Shown here: one piece after another, positions 62,521 through 64,000 of the stretch
Position numbering within the stretch: the stretch's first letter is position 1
How the letters are laid out: each line of letters opens with the position of its first letter
Source of the DNA: Caballeronia sp. M1242
GTDB taxonomy: Bacteria; Pseudomonadota; Gammaproteobacteria; Burkholderiales; Burkholderiaceae
Reading direction: 5' to 3'
DNA length: 64,000 nucleotides
Assembly (NCBI RefSeq): GCF_017220215.1
Contig: NZ_CP071130.1
Span: 806,001-870,000, forward strand
Translations under genes and position numbers: made by a program
The notes under the pieces: generated by a model
Told to the model about the DNA's origin: nothing
Database searches by the model: none
Seen by the model: only the letters and a program-made list of their open reading frames with translations

Positions 62521-64000
62521 ATGTTCAAGAGCAATAAAACGCGCGGCCGCCGCGAATTCCATACGCATCATCGCAGCGCCATGCTCGCGCAACGGCTGCC
62601 CGCGTGGCGTTCGACGTTCGTGCTCGCTGGCGTCACCGCCGCGTTCCTCGCGCTCGCCGGGCGCGCGCTGTGGGTGCAGGTGGTCGACCACGCGTTCTAT
62701 ATCGGCGAAGGACAGAAGCGCTACCAGCGAACGCTTGCGCTCGACGCCACGCGCGGGCGCATCGTCGACAGAAACGGCGCGATGCTCGCGGTCAGCCTCG
62801 CCACGTACGAAGTCTGGGCGAGCCCGAAGCGTTTCGACGCCGCCCGCGCCGACGACATCGCCAAGCTGCTCGACTTTCCGGCGAGCGAACTCAGCCGCCG
62901 CATCGGCACGGATCGCAGCTTCGTGTTGCTCAAGCGCCAGGTGGAGGCAGAGACGGCCGAGCGCATCGCGGAAATCGGTCGCGCGGGCATCACGCTCGTG
63001 CCGGACACCAAACGCTTCTATCCCGAAGGCGAATCGGCGGCGCATGTCGTCGGCTTCACGGACAACGAGGATCGCGGCCAGGAAGGCGTGGAGCTTGCCG
63101 CGGACGCGCGCCTCGCCGGTTCGGCCGGGCAGCGCGAAGTCATCCGCGACCGGCTCGGGCGCGTGGTGTCGCAGATCGGCGAAACGGAGATGCCGCAGAA
63201 CGGCGAAACCATCCACCTGACGATCGACCGGCGCATCCAGCAACTCGCGCATTCGCAACTCAAGGCGGCTGTCGCGAAGCATAGGGCGCGCGCGGGCAGC
63301 GTCGTCGTGCTGGACGCGAAGAACGGCGAAGTGCTGGCGCTCGCCAATTACCCGAGCTTCGATCCCAACGACCGCCGCCGTCTCACGGGCGAGCAGCTTC
63401 GCAACCGCGCCCTCACGGATACCTTCGAGCCGGGGTCGACCATCAAGCCGCTCGTGGCCGCGCTCGCCATCGACCTGGGTCACGTGCGGCCGGACACGCG
63501 CATCGACACGAACCCCGGCACGCTGAAGATCGGGCCGAACGTGATTCACGACACGTCGAATCATGGCGTCATCACGGTGTCGGAGGCCGTGCAGATGTCG
63601 AGCAACGTCGCGCTGACGCAGCTCGCGCTGAAGATCCCCGCGCGGACCATCTGGGACAAGTACCGCGAATACGGCATCGGACAGGCGCCGGAACTGACGT
63701 TTCCCGGCGCGGCCACGGGACGGCTGCGCGCGCCGGAACGCTGGAAGCCGATCGAGCAGGCGACGATGGCCTACGGCTACGGCCTGTCGCTCTCGCTCTT
63801 GCAGATCGCGCAGATCTACACGGCGTATGCCGCGGACGGGCGCTTTCACGCCGCGACGCTCATCCACGGCGAAACGCGCCGCGCGGGCACGCCGGTCGTT
63901 AAGCCCGCGACGGCCGCGGCCGTGCGCGACATGCTCGAAGCGGCCACAGGATCGGACGGCACCGGACGCGCCGCCGCGGTCGAAGGTTATCGCGTGGGCG
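62521..64000 (+). CDS. FtsI-class penicillin-binding protein (3' end beyond window)
   Basis: The first 493 residues of a class B transpeptidase. A membrane helix lies at about residues 32-52. The dimerisation domain starts at TRGRIVDRNGAMLAVS (about 78-92), and the transpeptidase domain has the active-site SxxK at Ser306-Lys309 in EPGSTIKPL and the SxN motif at 360-362 (SSN). The KTG motif lies just beyond the window edge. It cross-links septal or lateral peptidoglycan. There are no dcw cluster genes around it, so it is probably a second FtsI paralogue, not the housekeeping one. The start at 62521 has no clear binding site, and a Met at residue 21 is an alternative. Confidence 0.9.
   Translation, partial: MFKSNKTRGRREFHTHHRSAMLAQRLPAWRSTFVLAGVTAAFLALAGRALWVQVVDHAFYIGEGQKRYQRTLALDATRGRIVDRNGAMLAVSLATYEVWASPKRFDAARADDIAKLLDFPASELSRRIGTDRSFVLLKRQVEAETAERIAEIGRAGITLVPDTKRFYPEGESAAHVVGFTDNEDRGQEGVELAADARLAGSAGQREVIRDRLGRVVSQIGETEMPQNGETIHLTIDRRIQQLAHSQLKAAVAKHRARAGSVVVLDAKNGEVLALANYPSFDPNDRRRLTGEQLRNRALTDTFEPGSTIKPLVAALAIDLGHVRPDTRIDTNPGTLKIGPNVIHDTSNHGVITVSEAVQMSSNVALTQLALKIPARTIWDKYREYGIGQAPELTFPGAATGRLRAPERWKPIEQATMAYGYGLSLSLLQIAQIYTAYAADGRFHAATLIHGETRRAGTPVVKPATAAAVRDMLEAATGSDGTGRAAAVEGYRVG

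Noticed and set aside
61639..63867. A 742-codon minus-strand frame opposite the N-acetyltransferase and penicillin-binding protein genes
   Set aside because: Antisense frame; both plus-strand genes have intact catalytic motifs.

Overview
This window comes from a GC-rich beta-proteobacterium of the Burkholderiaceae, most likely Caballeronia or Paraburkholderia. That placement is inferred from gene content: a phasin, a zwf / ROK-kinase / Cof-phosphatase cluster, a phosphoketolase-acetate kinase pair, mmsA/mmsB, an AmaB-type aldehyde dehydrogenase and a stand-alone second IF-1. No rRNA, tRNA, CRISPR array, transposase or prophage is visible. The window looks like ordinary chromosomal accessory-metabolism DNA with 57 recognisable protein genes; the last one is cut by the window edge.

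Layout. 1-9.0 kb: a degenerate receiver protein, then one long leftward locus (DUF3303, BKACE/DUF849, GntR, DapA-family lyase/aldolase, ABC binding protein, ATPase, two permeases, aldose epimerase). It reads as uptake plus catabolism of an unidentified small carbon source. 9.2-14.5 kb: envelope and signalling genes, comprising a Pro/Val-rich exported protein, an EF-hand protein in operon with a two-component system, an Fnr-type regulator without the usual Fe-S cysteines, two small unknowns and a phasin. 14.5-22.4 kb: a membrane Ser/Thr kinase, three small paralogous genes with identical-length double-glycine leaders, and a large Lhr-type helicase. 22.5-27.6 kb: a GT34-like glycosyltransferase and xfp-ackA. 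27.7-33.3 kb: an MFS transporter, HMG-CoA lyase family enzyme and CaiB CoA-transferase operon with LysR, then a PaaI thioesterase and a membrane protein. 33.9-37.5 kb: a pipecolate/lysine-type oxidase and dehydrogenase pair with a divergent XRE-cupin regulator. 37.5-44.2 kb: a P450, a shikimate dehydrogenase homologue, two lipoproteins, a VOC-like protein and pdxY. 44.6-49.8 kb: glgC, glgA, an SDR and a flavoprotein disulfide reductase. 49.9-54.1 kb: a membrane protein, mmsB, mmsA and a divergent LysR. 54.4-58.2 kb: a LytM peptidase, coiled-coil protein and bactofilin operon, corA and a second IF-1. 58.2-64 kb: a Cof phosphatase, a ROK sugar kinase and zwf, then an arylamine N-acetyltransferase and a truncated FtsI-class penicillin-binding protein.

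Most notable. Three consecutive genes (17032-17986) encode secreted-peptide precursors. Each has a 26-residue leader ending in Gly-Gly that matches the others closely, while the cores are unrelated. A sigma-54-type -24/-12 element precedes them, and no exporter is nearby. A better sigma-54 match lies upstream of glgC. Other regulatory DNA includes a perfect FadR-subfamily operator palindrome before the DapA-family gene and a perfect 16-bp palindrome in front of the aldehyde dehydrogenase. Three tandem 10-bp repeats separate mmsA from its LysR, and an FNR box sits in front of a small membrane protein. There are also stop-codon-linked heptamer arrays and a dispersed GCATGC palindrome family, one copy of which lies in frame inside lhr.
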